Shown: positions 42,399-51,601, counted from the stretch's first letter. The stretch is DNA of 64,000 bases from CAZRXG01 sp964603985 (GCA_964603985.1 CAZRXG010000018.1:12846-76845); one strand, 5' to 3'. Numbers and translations: made by a program. The notes: generated by a model not told the origin, from the sequence alone.

Positions 42399-45300
42399 AT
42401 GGACGACAAAAACAAATCCAAAAAGCAGCTCATCTCTGAACTGGAGTCGCTGCGCGCCCAACTGGATGCCCTGCAAGATTCCGAAGCCAAACACAAACAG
42501 GCTGAAGATCTGCAAGGGATCAAGGAGCGATATGCGCTCGTCATGAGCACGGGCCGGGTTGGGACCTGGGACTGGAACCGGGAAACAAACGAGATCTACC
42601 TCGACTCCAGCCTGAAAGCCGCGATCGGCTACACAGACGACGAGATCCGCAATCACCTGGACGAGTTGAGCAAACACATCCACCCCGACGATGTCGAGCG
42701 GGTGAAGGCCGAGACTGAGGCGTACCTGGCAGGTGAGCAACCCTTCTTCGAAGTCGAGCACCGGATGCTGCACAAAGATGGGAGTGTACGCTGGTTCCTG
42801 GCGCGCGGAACGGTGGTGCGGGACGCGGACGGCAATCCGTCCCGCGTGGTGGGGACGGGCGCCGACATCACGGAGCACAAGCTGGCCGGGGAGGCGCTGC
42901 GCGAGAGCGAGCGCAAATACCGCCTGCTGGCCGAGCACGCCCGGGACGTGATCTGGATGCTGGACATCGAGACGCGCCGATTCACCTACATGAGCCCTTC
43001 GGTCGAAGACCTGAGCGGCTACAGCGTCGAGGAAGCCCTGGCCAAAACACTGGAGGAGATCCTGACCCCGGCCTCCTTTGAGATCGCGTCCCAGACCATT
43101 GAGGAAGAGCTGGCCATTGAACGCATGGAGCACAAGGATCTGCACCGGGCACGGACGTTGGAGCTTGAGTTCATCCGCAAGGACGGCTCTACGGCCTGGA
43201 TCGAGAACCGGGTAACCCTCCTGCGCGACGCGGAAGAGCGGTTCGTCGGGGCGCTGGGCGTGACGCGCGACATCACGGAGCACAAGCTGGCCGAGGAGGC
43301 GCTGCGCGAGAGCGAGCGCAAATACCGCCTGCTGGCCGAGCACGTCCGGGACGTGATCTGGACGCTGGACATCGAGACGCGCCGATTCACCTACATGAGC
43401 CCTTCGGTCGAAGACCTGGGCGGCTACAGCGTCGAGGAAGCCCTGGACAAAACACTGGAGGAGATCCTGACCCCGTCCTCCTTTGAGATTGCGATCCAGA
43501 TCATTGAAGAAGAGATGGCTATCGAGCACACGGAGCACGAGGATCTGCACCGGGCATGGACGGTGGAACTTGAGTTCATCCGAAAGGACGGCTCTACGGT
43601 CTGGATCGAGAACCGGATAACCCTCCTGCGCGACGCGGAAGAGCAGCTTATCGGGGCGCTGGGCGTGACGCGCGACATCAGCGAGCGCAAGCTGGCCGGG
43701 GAGGCGCTGCGCGCAAGCGAGGAAATGTTCCGCAGCCTGGTCGAGCAGTCGGAGGACGGCATCGTCCTGGTCGACGAGCAGGGGATGGTCGTCGAATGGA
43801 ACCGGGGCCAGGAGCGCATCAGCGGCCTGAAGCGGGAGGAGGCGCTCGGCAGGCCCTTCGCGGATATCCAGTTCGGGTTGGCGGTCGAGGAGCGCCAGAC
43901 ACCGGAAGCGCATCGGGAGATCAAGGCCAGGCTCCTCGACTTTCTGGAGACGGGAGAGGCCCCCTGGTTGGGGCAGTTGATCGAACGAGAGATTCAGCGC
44001 GTCGACGGGACACACCGGATCGTCCAGACGCTGACCTTCCCCATCAAGACGGGCAAGGGGACCATGCTGGGCAGCATCGTCCGCGACATTACGGAGCACA
44101 GACAGACCAAGGAAGCCTTATGGGAGAGCGAGGCGCGCCACCGCCAGCTCTTCGATGGCATCGCCGACATCTGCTACGTGATCGACCGCGAGTGGCGCTA
44201 CACGCACGTCAACCAGGCGGCTTCACGCGTCACGCGCAAGGGCGAAGGCGAGCTGATCGGCCGGTCGATCCACGACATCTTCCCCGGCGTGGAGAACTCG
44301 ACGCATTTCATCGCCTACCAGCAGGTGATGGAGACGGGGCAGCCGCAGCGTTTCACTGCCGACCGCATCCTGCCCGACGGACTGCCGGGCGTCTACGAGG
44401 TGCGCGTGTACCCGGTGCCGGAGGGAATCCTGTGCATCGCGCACGACATCACCGAGCGCACGCGGATGGAGCGCGCCGAGCGTGAGCAGCGCGTGCTGGC
44501 CGAGGCGCTGCGTGACACGGCGTCCGTGCTCAACAGCACACTCGACTTTGACGAGGTGCTGCACCGCATCCTGTCCAACGTGGGGCGCGTGGTGCCGCAC
44601 GACGCGGCCACCATCATGCTGATTGAGGACGAGGAGGCATACGTCGTCCGCCATCGCGGGTACGCCGAGCGCGGGAGCGCGGAATTCGTGTCCAACCTGC
44701 GCCTGCGCGTCGATGAAGTGCCTAGCCTGAGCCGGATGATCGAGACGCGGCAGCCGCTCGTCGTTCCCGACGTGCGAAAGTATCTGGGCTGGAAAGAGCT
44801 CAAGAGCCTGGCCTGGGTGCGCTCGTACGCCGGTTCGCCCATCCTGCTGGAGGGGGAGGTGGTCGGCTTCCTGTGCCTGGACAGCGACCGGCCGGGCTTC
44901 TTCTCGCCGGAGCAGGCCGAGCGCCTGCAAGCTTTCGCCGACCAGGCGGCCATTGCGGTGGCAAACGCGCGCATGTACCAGGAGCTTGAGCAGCGGGTCG
45001 AGGAGCGCACCGCCGAGCTGCGCGAGGCGCACGAGCGGCTGCTGGTGCTGGCGAACATGAAGAACGATTTCATAGCCAACATCTCGCACGAGCTGCGCAC
45101 CCCGCTGGCTAACCTCAAACTGTACCACCACCTGCTGAGCATCCAGCCGGAGAAGACCGCCTCCTACCTGGCAACGCTGCGCCGCGAGTCCAGGCGTCTG
45201 GAGCACATCGTCGAGGATCTGCTGATCGCCTCGCAGTGGGATCAGGAGCGGCCTGCTCTGGAGGTAATTCCGGTCGACCTGAACGCGCTGGCCGGCCAGT

Positions 45301-45770
45301 ACGTCGCCGACCGCGTTCCGCAGGCCGAGGAGCGCGGGTTGGAGCTGACCTTCAACCGGGAGGCCGATCTGCCGCCTGTGCAGGGCGACCCGATCCTGCT
45401 GGAGCGGGCACTGAGCGTGCTGGTGGCTAACGCCCTGGGCTACACGCCTGAGGGAGGACAGGTTCGCGTCAGCACGGGGGGCGAGCGCCGCGAGGGCAAG
45501 CAGTGGGCTTATATGCGTGTCGCCGACACCGGGCCGGGCGTCCCCCCCGACGAGCTTCCTCGCATCTTCGAGCGGTTCTTCCGGGGCAAGGTGGGGCTTG
45601 AGTCGGGGATGCCGGGCACCGGGCTGGGGCTGGCAATCGCGCAGGAGATCGCCGAGCAGCACTCTGGCCGGGTCGAGGCGGCCAACGAGGGCGCGGCGGG
45701 CCGGGGCGCGACCTTCACCATCTGGCTGCCCGTCGAGGGGGCGGACGGCGGCTCCAACACCCTCACGTAG
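42399..45770 (+). CDS. Multi-PAS/GAF sensor histidine kinase
   Basis: 1123 residues. A short coiled coil comes first, then five PAS domains (about 38-165, 170-300, 305-435, 440-570 and 575-690), each ending with an ITEH/ISER or similar PAC signature. A GAF domain (about 700-860), a coiled coil, HisKA with NISHELRTPLANL and an HATPase domain (G2 GTGLGLAIA) complete it. No membrane helix is seen, so the sensor is soluble. PAS 2 and PAS 3 are near-identical: the 405-bp units starting at 42891 and 43296 repeat in phase, a recent internal duplication. The response regulator partner is not adjacent on this strand. Confidence 0.92.
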   Translation: MDDKNKSKKQLISELESLRAQLDALQDSEAKHKQAEDLQGIKERYALVMSTGRVGTWDWNRETNEIYLDSSLKAAIGYTDDEIRNHLDELSKHIHPDDVERVKAETEAYLAGEQPFFEVEHRMLHKDGSVRWFLARGTVVRDADGNPSRVVGTGADITEHKLAGEALRESERKYRLLAEHARDVIWMLDIETRRFTYMSPSVEDLSGYSVEEALAKTLEEILTPASFEIASQTIEEELAIERMEHKDLHRARTLELEFIRKDGSTAWIENRVTLLRDAEERFVGALGVTRDITEHKLAEEALRESERKYRLLAEHVRDVIWTLDIETRRFTYMSPSVEDLGGYSVEEALDKTLEEILTPSSFEIAIQIIEEEMAIEHTEHEDLHRAWTVELEFIRKDGSTVWIENRITLLRDAEEQLIGALGVTRDISERKLAGEALRASEEMFRSLVEQSEDGIVLVDEQGMVVEWNRGQERISGLKREEALGRPFADIQFGLAVEERQTPEAHREIKARLLDFLETGEAPWLGQLIEREIQRVDGTHRIVQTLTFPIKTGKGTMLGSIVRDITEHRQTKEALWESEARHRQLFDGIADICYVIDREWRYTHVNQAASRVTRKGEGELIGRSIHDIFPGVENSTHFIAYQQVMETGQPQRFTADRILPDGLPGVYEVRVYPVPEGILCIAHDITERTRMERAEREQRVLAEALRDTASVLNSTLDFDEVLHRILSNVGRVVPHDAATIMLIEDEEAYVVRHRGYAERGSAEFVSNLRLRVDEVPSLSRMIETRQPLVVPDVRKYLGWKELKSLAWVRSYAGSPILLEGEVVGFLCLDSDRPGFFSPEQAERLQAFADQAAIAVANARMYQELEQRVEERTAELREAHERLLVLANMKNDFIANISHELRTPLANLKLYHHLLSIQPEKTASYLATLRRESRRLEHIVEDLLIASQWDQERPALEVIPVDLNALAGQYVADRVPQAEERGLELTFNREADLPPVQGDPILLERALSVLVANALGYTPEGGQVRVSTGGERREGKQWAYMRVADTGPGVPPDELPRIFERFFRGKVGLESGMPGTGLGLAIAQEIAEQHSGRVEAANEGAAGRGATFTIWLPVEGADGGSNTLT

Positions 45771-45930
45771 GACAATCGTCACTTGCCACGCCGCTCAAGA
45801 TTCGCTTAAACTGAGAATGAACGAACCTCCACACAGCCACCCTCTGGAGGTGGCCTTACGCGCCGGGCGACCCCACCCGGCACCAGGGAACGTCCTGTAA
45901 TCCTGAACAAATCAGGAGAAACACAATCCC

Positions 45931-46310
45931 ATGGTTGAAGCAACACAAGAAGAAGCCTTTAACCCCTTTGCAATCGCCCAGGAGCAGTTCGACGGCGTCG
46001 CCGAGATCCTGCAACTTGAACCGGCGGTGCACCACCTGCTGCGCTGGCCGATGCGCGAGCTGCACGTCACGCTGCCGGTCAGAATGGACGACGGCACCAC
46101 CAGGGTCTTTCACGGCTTCCGTGTGTAGTACAACGACGCGCTCGGCCCGACCAAGGGTGGCATCCGTTTTCACCCCGACGAGACCATCGACACCGTCCGG
46201 GCGCTGGCCGCCTGGATGGCCGACGAGTACGCGGTGATGCGCGGCTACAACGAGTTTGGCATGATCACCGGCGACCACATTGGAGTGGCCGCCGGGATGT
46301 CGTTTTATAC
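45931..46310 (+). pseudogene. Broken glutamate dehydrogenase, N-terminal part
   Basis: Translation matches the intact dehydrogenase at 46471-47736 from its start (NPFAIAQ, MRELHVTLPV, DDGT) to about residue 96. TAG at 46126-46128 interrupts the frame. Then residues 97-162 are missing: ALAAWM is joined to ADEYAVMRGYNEFG, a jump between two copies of Ala-Trp-Met codons. The lost part holds the GGGKGG catalytic loop. Similarity fades near 46310. The matching C-terminus is at 48073-48291. Confidence 0.85.
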
Positions 46311-46470
46311 AATTAGGTTGTGCAGTTGGGACGTTGGTGTCTCACAGGTCGATGGGCTTCAGTCCACAGATTACACAGATTTTCTGCACTCTTCATCCGC
46401 TGCTGTGTGACTGGAAGCGCTCAACTATGTAACTCCTGACAGCAAGGCTTGTACCCGGAGGGTTCCGCCC

Positions 46471-47736
46471 TTACACCCAACCCCTCAACTGGACCGCCTT
46501 AGCCACGCGGTCGACGGACACCACATAGGCCGCCATGCGGTTGTCGAGATTGAACTGCTGAGCAGTTTCGTGGACATCATGGAAGGCGGCCACCATTTTC
46601 CCCTTGAGCCGCTGGTGCACGGTAGGCTCGTCCCAGTAGTACTGGTAGGCATTTTGCACCATCTCGAAGTACGAGACGGTCACGCCGCCCGCATTGCACA
46701 GGAAGTCCGGAATGACGTAGGCTCCCTTGTCAAACAGGGCAGCATCTGCGTCAGGGGTCGTCGGGCCGTTGGCAAGCTCCGGGATGAGCCTGGCCTTGAC
46801 GTTATTGACGTTCGCCCCTGTGATCTGCGCCTCAAGTGCCGCCGGGATCAGGATGTCGACATCAAGCTCCAGCAGTTCGGCGTTTGTGATCGCGTCTGTG
46901 TCGGGATAACCGGCAACCTTCCCGCTCGTACTCTTGTGCTGGATGACCGCTTCCGGGTCCAGGCCGTGTGGGTTGTAGATCCCACCCTTCGAGTCGGACA
47001 CGGCGACGACCTTGCTGCCAAACATGGACTGGATCAGCGCCGCCGCATACTGCCCGGCGTTGCCAAACCCCTGGATGGCGACGGTCGCGCCTTCCAGGTC
47101 CATTCCCAGCGCTTTGGCCGCCTCGTCAATGGTGTACATGCCGCCCCGCGCCGTGGCATCCATCCGTCCTTCCGAACCACCCAGCTCGAGCGGCTTGCCG
47201 GTAACGACGCCGAACTCGGTGTAGCCCCTTTGGTAGGCAAACTCGTCGGCCATCCAGGCCATCACCTGCGGATTGGTGTACACGTCCGGCGCGGGAACGT
47301 CCTGCGTGATCCCGAGGATGCAGCCTACCTGTCGAATGTACGCCCGGCTGAGGCGCTCCAATTCAGACGGCGACATCCCTTTCGGGTTGCAGGTCACCCC
47401 TCCCTTGCCACCGCCCAGAGGGATGTTCACCACTGCCGTCTTCCACGTCATCCAGGCCGCCAGTGCCCGGACGGTGTCGATGGTCTCGTCGGGGTGGAAA
47501 CGCAGTCCCCCCTTCGTCGGACCACGGGCGCTGTTGTATTGCACACGATAAGCATCGAAAACCTCGACCGTACCATCGTCCATCTTGACAGGCAGCGTGA
47601 CACGCAGTTCGCGCATCGGCCGGCGCAGGAACGCGTGCATGGCCGGGGCCAGTTCCAGAAATTCGGCGGCCCTGTCAAGCTGCCTCTGAGCAATTGCGAA
47701 AGGATTAAGCGACTCTTGTGGTGTTTGCTGTGACAC
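46471..47736 (-). CDS. gdhA: Glu/Leu/Phe/Val dehydrogenase (glutamate dehydrogenase)
   Basis: 421 residues, normal for the hexameric small-subunit type. Catalytic and binding features: GPTKGGLRFHP, PLGGGKGGV with Lys111, DVPAPDVYTNPQVMAWM, and the Rossmann loop IQGFGNAGQYAA. It interconverts glutamate and 2-oxoglutarate with NAD(P)H and ammonia. The GTG start is preceded by AGAAGGAGAA. It lies on the minus strand between the two plus-strand ends of a broken paralogue (45931-46310 and 48073-48291), with about 70-75 % identity in the aligned parts as judged by eye. Confidence 0.93.
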   Translation of the reverse strand: MSQQTPQESLNPFAIAQRQLDRAAEFLELAPAMHAFLRRPMRELRVTLPVKMDDGTVEVFDAYRVQYNSARGPTKGGLRFHPDETIDTVRALAAWMTWKTAVVNIPLGGGKGGVTCNPKGMSPSELERLSRAYIRQVGCILGITQDVPAPDVYTNPQVMAWMADEFAYQRGYTEFGVVTGKPLELGGSEGRMDATARGGMYTIDEAAKALGMDLEGATVAIQGFGNAGQYAAALIQSMFGSKVVAVSDSKGGIYNPHGLDPEAVIQHKSTSGKVAGYPDTDAITNAELLELDVDILIPAALEAQITGANVNNVKARLIPELANGPTTPDADAALFDKGAYVIPDFLCNAGGVTVSYFEMVQNAYQYYWDEPTVHQRLKGKMVAAFHDVHETAQQFNLDNRMAAYVVSVDRVAKAVQLRGWV

Positions 47737-47856
47737 AGTTCTATTCTCCTTCTGCTGTGATTTGGGGTGCCATCAGATCCACAAAGCATGGAGTGCCCCT
47801 TGAGCCGACTAGTGATGAGATTACCTTGTCCAACCGGAGCATACTCCATACCTGCG

Positions 47857-47862
47857 ATTATA
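47857..47862 (-). promoter_or_regulatory. Candidate -10 of the dehydrogenase gene
   Basis: A perfect TATAAT on the minus strand about 120 bases before the start codon; the -35 (TTACGC) is poor. The 47737-48072 stretch otherwise contains no gene. Confidence 0.4.
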
Positions 47863-48072
47863 CATCGCTCCTCCTCTCCGCGTAAAGTCGCGCAGAATAA
47901 ACCCGGACTTGCCCGATTGCGGCTGGCGTCGCTTTTATCCGGGCGCGTGTTCTGAGGCACGCTCCCCCTCATCCAACTGCGAGGAAGCAGGACGAATGGC
48001 CCCCTCCATCCACATAGCGTGGGGGAGGAGGATGCTGACGGCTGTCGACAGTTCGGCCGTCCTCTGATAGTG

Positions 48073-48291
48073 GGCGGTGTGACGGTGTCGTACTTCGAGA
48101 TGGTGCAGAACGCCTACAGCTTCCACCGGGACGAGCCGACTGTCCACCGGCGCCTGACGCACAAGATGACGACTGCCTTCAACGAGGTGCACGAAACGGC
48201 GGAGCGCTTCCAGATCGACAATCGCATGGCCGCTTACGTGGTGGCCGTCAACCGGGTGGCAGAGGCCGTGCGAGTGCGCGGCTGGGTGTGA
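48073..48291 (+). pseudogene. Broken glutamate dehydrogenase, C-terminal part
   Basis: From GGVTVSYFEMVQNAY to the final RVRGWV stop this matches the last 72 residues of the intact dehydrogenase (VDRVAKAVQLRGWV). The upstream frame has no similarity. Together with 45931-46310 it is the remains of one plus-strand gene whose middle is gone. Confidence 0.85.
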
Positions 48292-48480
48292 TCAGGAACC
48301 CACCGCACGCGCTGCGCGGCGGGGTGGTCGGCTGGCCGCCCCGCCTCTACATCCACATCACCCTAATCCTCGCCGCGCCTACACTGCCCTCCCCTGTTGC
48401 TACGGGGGAGGGCGAATCTGCGCTGTGCGCAGATGGGAAGGGGTGGGCACGACCCTGCTCCGCAATAGGGCAACACCCCA

Positions 48481-48551
48481 TGTACACCCAACCCGGCCCC
48501 TGCTATACTGCTCATAACGTCTACTTATCGAACTCGGCTCACACTGAGCCG
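48481..48551 (+). promoter_or_regulatory. Array unit 1 promoter and leader hairpin
   Basis: TGTACA (48481-48486), 17 bases, then extended -10 TGC-TATACT (48504-48509). The leader hairpin CGGCTCA-CAC-TGAGCCG is at 48535-48551, before the CGGAG ribosome site. Confidence 0.7.
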
Positions 48552-48578
48552 CATTGAGCCACACACGGAGCGCCAACA

Positions 48579-48971
48579 ATGAGCACATACAAAATCGAGA
48601 AGCTGCCCGGTGAGCCAATTTTGGTCCACACAACGTTTGAAGGGTGGAGCATGGCCGACGATCTGCCTGCCAGCATCGATCAGGCTATGGAGCACCTGGA
48701 TGCTGCAGACGAGCCGCTCTACTACATTAGCGACCTCAGCAGCGGCTTGAGGTTAAGCCTACAAGATGTGATCCTTGGCGCCAACTGGACGGCCAGGGGG
48801 GGCAACGCGGTGTTTCACCACCCCAATCTCAGGGAAATGCTGGTGGTGACAGATACCAGACTTATTGAGTTGGCGGCCAGGGGGCTGGACAGCGAGGCAT
48901 TCGGCAACGTGCCGGTGTCGGTCTTCGGGACGCTTGAGGAAGCCCTGGAGTACGCCCGCAACGGAAGCTGA
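48579..48971 (+). CDS. STAS/SpoIIAA-like protein, array copy 1
   Basis: 130 residues with no catalytic motif. The pattern is strand (KLPGEPILV), helix (DDLPASIDQAMEHLDAA), strand (DEPLYYISDL), helix (SLQDVILGAN), strand (LREMLVVTDT), helix (LIELAARGL), strand (VPVSVFGT), helix (LEEALEYARNG). It fits the alternating fold of STAS/SpoIIAA-like and CRAL-TRIO proteins. The elements HHPN, VTD and GLDSE-FGNVPV are kept in all six copies. In STAS domains such sites bind partners or lipids, but here there is no direct clue. It keeps FEGWSM in the variable first loop. Confidence 0.72.
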   Translation: MSTYKIEKLPGEPILVHTTFEGWSMADDLPASIDQAMEHLDAADEPLYYISDLSSGLRLSLQDVILGANWTARGGNAVFHHPNLREMLVVTDTRLIELAARGLDSEAFGNVPVSVFGTLEEALEYARNGS

Positions 48972-49075
48972 CGCCCCACCCGACCCGCACTGCCCTCTCC
49001 TATTGCTACGGTCTGCGCTGGGCGCAGATGGAAGGGGGTAGGCACGACCCTGCCCCGCGATAGGGCAACACCCCA

Positions 49076-49146
49076 TGTACACCCAACCCGGCCCCTGCTA
49101 TACTGCTCATAACGTCCACTTATCGAACCCGGTTCACACCAAACCG
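49076..49146 (+). promoter_or_regulatory. Array unit 2 promoter and leader hairpin
   Basis: TGTACA (49076-49081), 17 bases, then TGC-TATACT (49099-49104). The hairpin at 49130-49146 reads CGGTT-CACACCA-AACCG: both arms changed relative to unit 1, but the stem still pairs. Confidence 0.7.
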
Positions 49147-49184
49147 CATGTAAGCCGCACATGAAGTATCAAGAGGGGGACACA

Positions 49185-49577
49185 ATGAGCGCGCACCAAA
49201 TCGAGAAGCTGCCCGGCGAGCCAATCTTGGTCAGCACAATGTCTGAAGCGCGGAATGTGACCGACGACCTGCTTACCACCATTGATCAGATTATGGAGCA
49301 CCTGGATGCCGCAGACGAGCCACTCTACTACATTGCCAACTTCCGCCGCGGCATGAAGTTAAGCCTACAGGACGTGATCCGTGCCGCCAACCAGGCGGCC
49401 AGGGGGAACAATACGATGCTTCACCATCCCAATTTACGGGAATTCCTGGTGGTGACAGATACCAGGATCATCGATCTGGCGGCCAGGGGGCTGGACAGCG
49501 AGATATTCGGCAACGTGCCGGTGTCGGTCTTCGAGACGTTTGAGGAAGCCCTGGAGCACGCCCGCAACGGAAGTTGA
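49185..49577 (+). CDS. STAS/SpoIIAA-like protein, array copy 2
   Basis: 130 residues. The start at 49185 (MSAHQ) is chosen over an in-frame ATG 24 bases upstream because AGAGGGGG lies 5 bases before it and it aligns with the other copies. Distinct features are NVTDDLLTTIDQI and NFRRGMKL. It is the only copy with an altered leader just upstream: the CACACGGAG ribosome site was replaced by an unrelated, stronger purine run. The body keeps all shared elements, so the protein looks functional. Confidence 0.72.
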   Translation: MSAHQIEKLPGEPILVSTMSEARNVTDDLLTTIDQIMEHLDAADEPLYYIANFRRGMKLSLQDVIRAANQAARGNNTMLHHPNLREFLVVTDTRIIDLAARGLDSEIFGNVPVSVFETFEEALEHARNGS

Positions 49578-49692
49578 CGCCCCACCTGATCCGCACTGCC
49601 CTCCCCTGTTGCTACGGAGGAGGGCGAATCTGCGCTTGCGCAGGTGGCAGGGGGTGGGCACGACCCTGCCCCGCGATAAGGGTAACACCCCA

Positions 49693-49763
49693 TATACATC
49701 CAACCCGGTCCTTGCTATGCTGCTTGTAACGTCTACTTATCGAACCCGGCTCACACTGAGCCG
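49693..49763 (+). promoter_or_regulatory. Array unit 3 promoter and leader hairpin
   Basis: TATACA (49693-49698), 17 bases, then TGC-TATGCT (49716-49721). The hairpin CGGCTCA-CAC-TGAGCCG at 49747-49763 is identical to unit 1. Confidence 0.65.
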
Positions 49764-49790
49764 CATTGAGCCACACACGGAGCACCAACA

Positions 49791-50183
49791 ATGAACACAG
49801 GCGGAATCGAGAAGCTGCCCGGCGAGCCAATTTTGATCCACACACTGTTAGAAGGGTGGAGCGTGGCCAACGATCTGCACGCCAACATCGATCAGGCTAT
49901 GGAGCACCTGGATGCTGCAGACGAGCCGCTCTACTACATTGCCAACTTCAGCCGCGGCTTGAAGTTAGACCTAAGAGACGTGATCCTTGCCGCCAACCAG
50001 GTAGCCAGGGGGGGCAATGCGATGTTTCACCATCCCAATTTGCGGGAATTCCTGGCGGTGACAGACTCCAGGCTTCTCGACCTGGCAACCAGGGGGCTGG
50101 ACAGCGAGGTATTCGGCAACGTGCCGGTGGCGGTCTTCGGGGCGCTTGAGGAAGCCTTGGCGTACGCCCGCAACGGAAGCTGA
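49791..50183 (+). CDS. STAS/SpoIIAA-like protein, array copy 3
   Basis: 130 residues starting MNTGGIEKLPGEP. Distinct residues include ILIHTLLEGWSVAND, ANFSRGLKLDLRD and FLAVTDSRLLDLATRGL. It shares the LDLRD/LDLKD form of helix two with copies 4-6, unlike SLQD in copies 1 and 2, which supports separate 5' and 3' lineages in the array. The frame is intact and the ribosome site is CGGAG at normal distance. Confidence 0.72.
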   Translation: MNTGGIEKLPGEPILIHTLLEGWSVANDLHANIDQAMEHLDAADEPLYYIANFSRGLKLDLRDVILAANQVARGGNAMFHHPNLREFLAVTDSRLLDLATRGLDSEVFGNVPVAVFGALEEALAYARNGS

Positions 50184-50297
50184 CGCCCCACCTGACCCGC
50201 ATTGCCCTTCCCTGCTGCGTGGGGGAGGGCGAATCTGCGTGAGCGCAGGTGGGAGGGGGTAGGCACGACCCTGCCTCGCGATAGGGGTAACACCCCA

Positions 50298-50368
50298 TGC
50301 ACGGCCAACCCAACCCTTGTTATATTGCTCATGACGTTTACTTGTCGAACCCGGTTCGCACTGAGCCG
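50298..50368 (+). promoter_or_regulatory. Array unit 4 promoter and leader hairpin
   Basis: TGCACG (50298-50303), 17 bases, then TGT-TATATT (50321-50326). The hairpin at 50352-50368 reads CGGTTCG-CAC-TGAGCCG, so two pairs become G-U wobbles while the stem is kept. Confidence 0.65.
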
Positions 50369-50395
50369 CATTGAGCCACACACGGAGCATCAACA

Positions 50396-50788
50396 ATGAG
50401 CACCTACGAAATCGAGAAGCTGCCCGGCGAGCCAATTCTGGTCTGCACCCTGTCTGAAACGTGGAGCGTGGCCGACGATATGCTTGCCACCATCGATCAG
50501 GCTATGGAGCACCTGGATGCCGCGGATGAGCCGCTCTACTACATCCACGATGTCAGCAGAGGCCTGAAGTTAGACCTGAAAGACGTGATCCTTGCCACCA
50601 ACCAGGTAGCCAGGGGGAGCAACGCGCTCTTTCACCATCCCAACTTCAAGAAATATCTGGTGGTGACAGACCTCAAGCTCTTTGAGCTGGCAGCCAAGGG
50701 GCTGGACAGCGAGATATTCGGCAACGTGCCGGTGGCGGTTTTCGAGACGCTTGAGGAAGCCCTGGAGCACGCCCGCAACGGGAGCTGA
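50396..50788 (+). CDS. STAS/SpoIIAA-like protein, array copy 4
   Basis: 130 residues starting MSTYEIEKLPGEPILVCTLSETWSV, almost identical to copy 6 over the first 25 residues. Distinct segments are HHPNFKKYLVVTDLKLFELAAKGL and IHDVSRGLKL. The cysteine in the second strand (LVCTL) occurs only in copies 4 and 6. The shared start and leader with copy 6 show a two-unit duplication or later gene conversion. Confidence 0.72.
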   Translation: MSTYEIEKLPGEPILVCTLSETWSVADDMLATIDQAMEHLDAADEPLYYIHDVSRGLKLDLKDVILATNQVARGSNALFHHPNFKKYLVVTDLKLFELAAKGLDSEIFGNVPVAVFETLEEALEHARNGS

Positions 50789-50901
50789 CGCCCCACCCGA
50801 TCCGCATTGCCCTCCCCTGTTGCGTGGGGGAGGGCGGATTTGCCCCCGCGCAGATGGGAGGGGGTGGGCACGATCCTGCCCCACGATAGGGCAACACCCC
50901 A

Positions 50902-50972
50902 TATACACCCAACCCGGCCCCTGCTATACTGCGCACAACGTCTACTTATCGAACCCGGCTCACACTGAGCCG
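50902..50972 (+). promoter_or_regulatory. Array unit 5 promoter and leader hairpin
   Basis: TATACA (50902-50907), 17 bases, then TGC-TATACT (50925-50930). The hairpin CGGCTCA-CAC-TGAGCCG is at 50956-50972. Confidence 0.65.
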
Positions 50973-50999
50973 CATTGAGCCACACACGGAGCACCAACA

Positions 51000-51389
51000 A
51001 TGAGCACACACGGAGTCGAGAAGCTGCCCGGTGAGCCAATTCTGGTCAGCACAGTATTCGAAGCATGGAACTCGGTCGATGAATTGGGCGACGGCCTCAA
51101 CCAGGCTATAGAGCATCTGGATGCCGCAGACGAGCCGCTCTACTTGGTTGCCGACGTCAGCGGCTTGAAGTTAGATCTACGGGACGTGATCCTTGTCGCC
51201 AACCAGACGGCCAGGGGGAGCAAGGCGATCCTTCACCATCCCAACTTACGGGAATTCCTGGTGGTGACAGACCTCAAGCTCTTTGAACTGGCGGCCAGGG
51301 GGCTGGACAGCGAGATATTCGGCAACGTGCCGGTGTCGGTCTTCGGGACGCTTGAGGAAGCCCTGGAGCACGCCCGCGACGGAAGCTGA
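51000..51389 (+). CDS. STAS/SpoIIAA-like protein, array copy 5
   Basis: 129 residues, one codon shorter than the rest in the DVSGLKL loop. It is the most diverged in the first helix (NSVDELGDGLNQAIEHLDAA) and has YLVADV where others have YYI. The second half is nearly the same as copy 4 (VVTDLKLFELAARGLDSEIFGNVPV). All shared elements are present, so the change in the first helix may alter a partner surface and not the fold. Confidence 0.72.
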   Translation: MSTHGVEKLPGEPILVSTVFEAWNSVDELGDGLNQAIEHLDAADEPLYLVADVSGLKLDLRDVILVANQTARGSKAILHHPNLREFLVVTDLKLFELAARGLDSEIFGNVPVSVFGTLEEALEHARDGS

Positions 51390-51503
51390 CGCCCCACCCG
51401 ATCCGCATTGCCCTTCCCTGCTGCGTGGGGGAGGGCGAATCTGCGCGAGCGCAGGTGGGAGGGGGTGGGCACGATCCTGCCCCGCGATAGGGGTAACACC
51501 CCA

Positions 51504-51574
51504 TGCACGGCCAACCCAACCCTTGTTATATTGCTCATGACGTTTACTTGTCGAACCCGGTTCGCACTGAGCCG
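51504..51574 (+). promoter_or_regulatory. Array unit 6 promoter and leader hairpin
   Basis: TGCACG (51504-51509), 17 bases, then TGT-TATATT (51527-51532). The hairpin at 51558-51574 has the same wobble form as unit 4. Confidence 0.65.
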
Positions 51575-51601
51575 CATTGAGCCACACACGGAGCATCAAC
51601 A

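Noticed and set aside
42279..44099. A 606-residue minus-strand protein
   Set aside because: It is the shadow of the PAS kinase; repeats reflect the PAS duplication and there is no ribosome site or recognisable domain.
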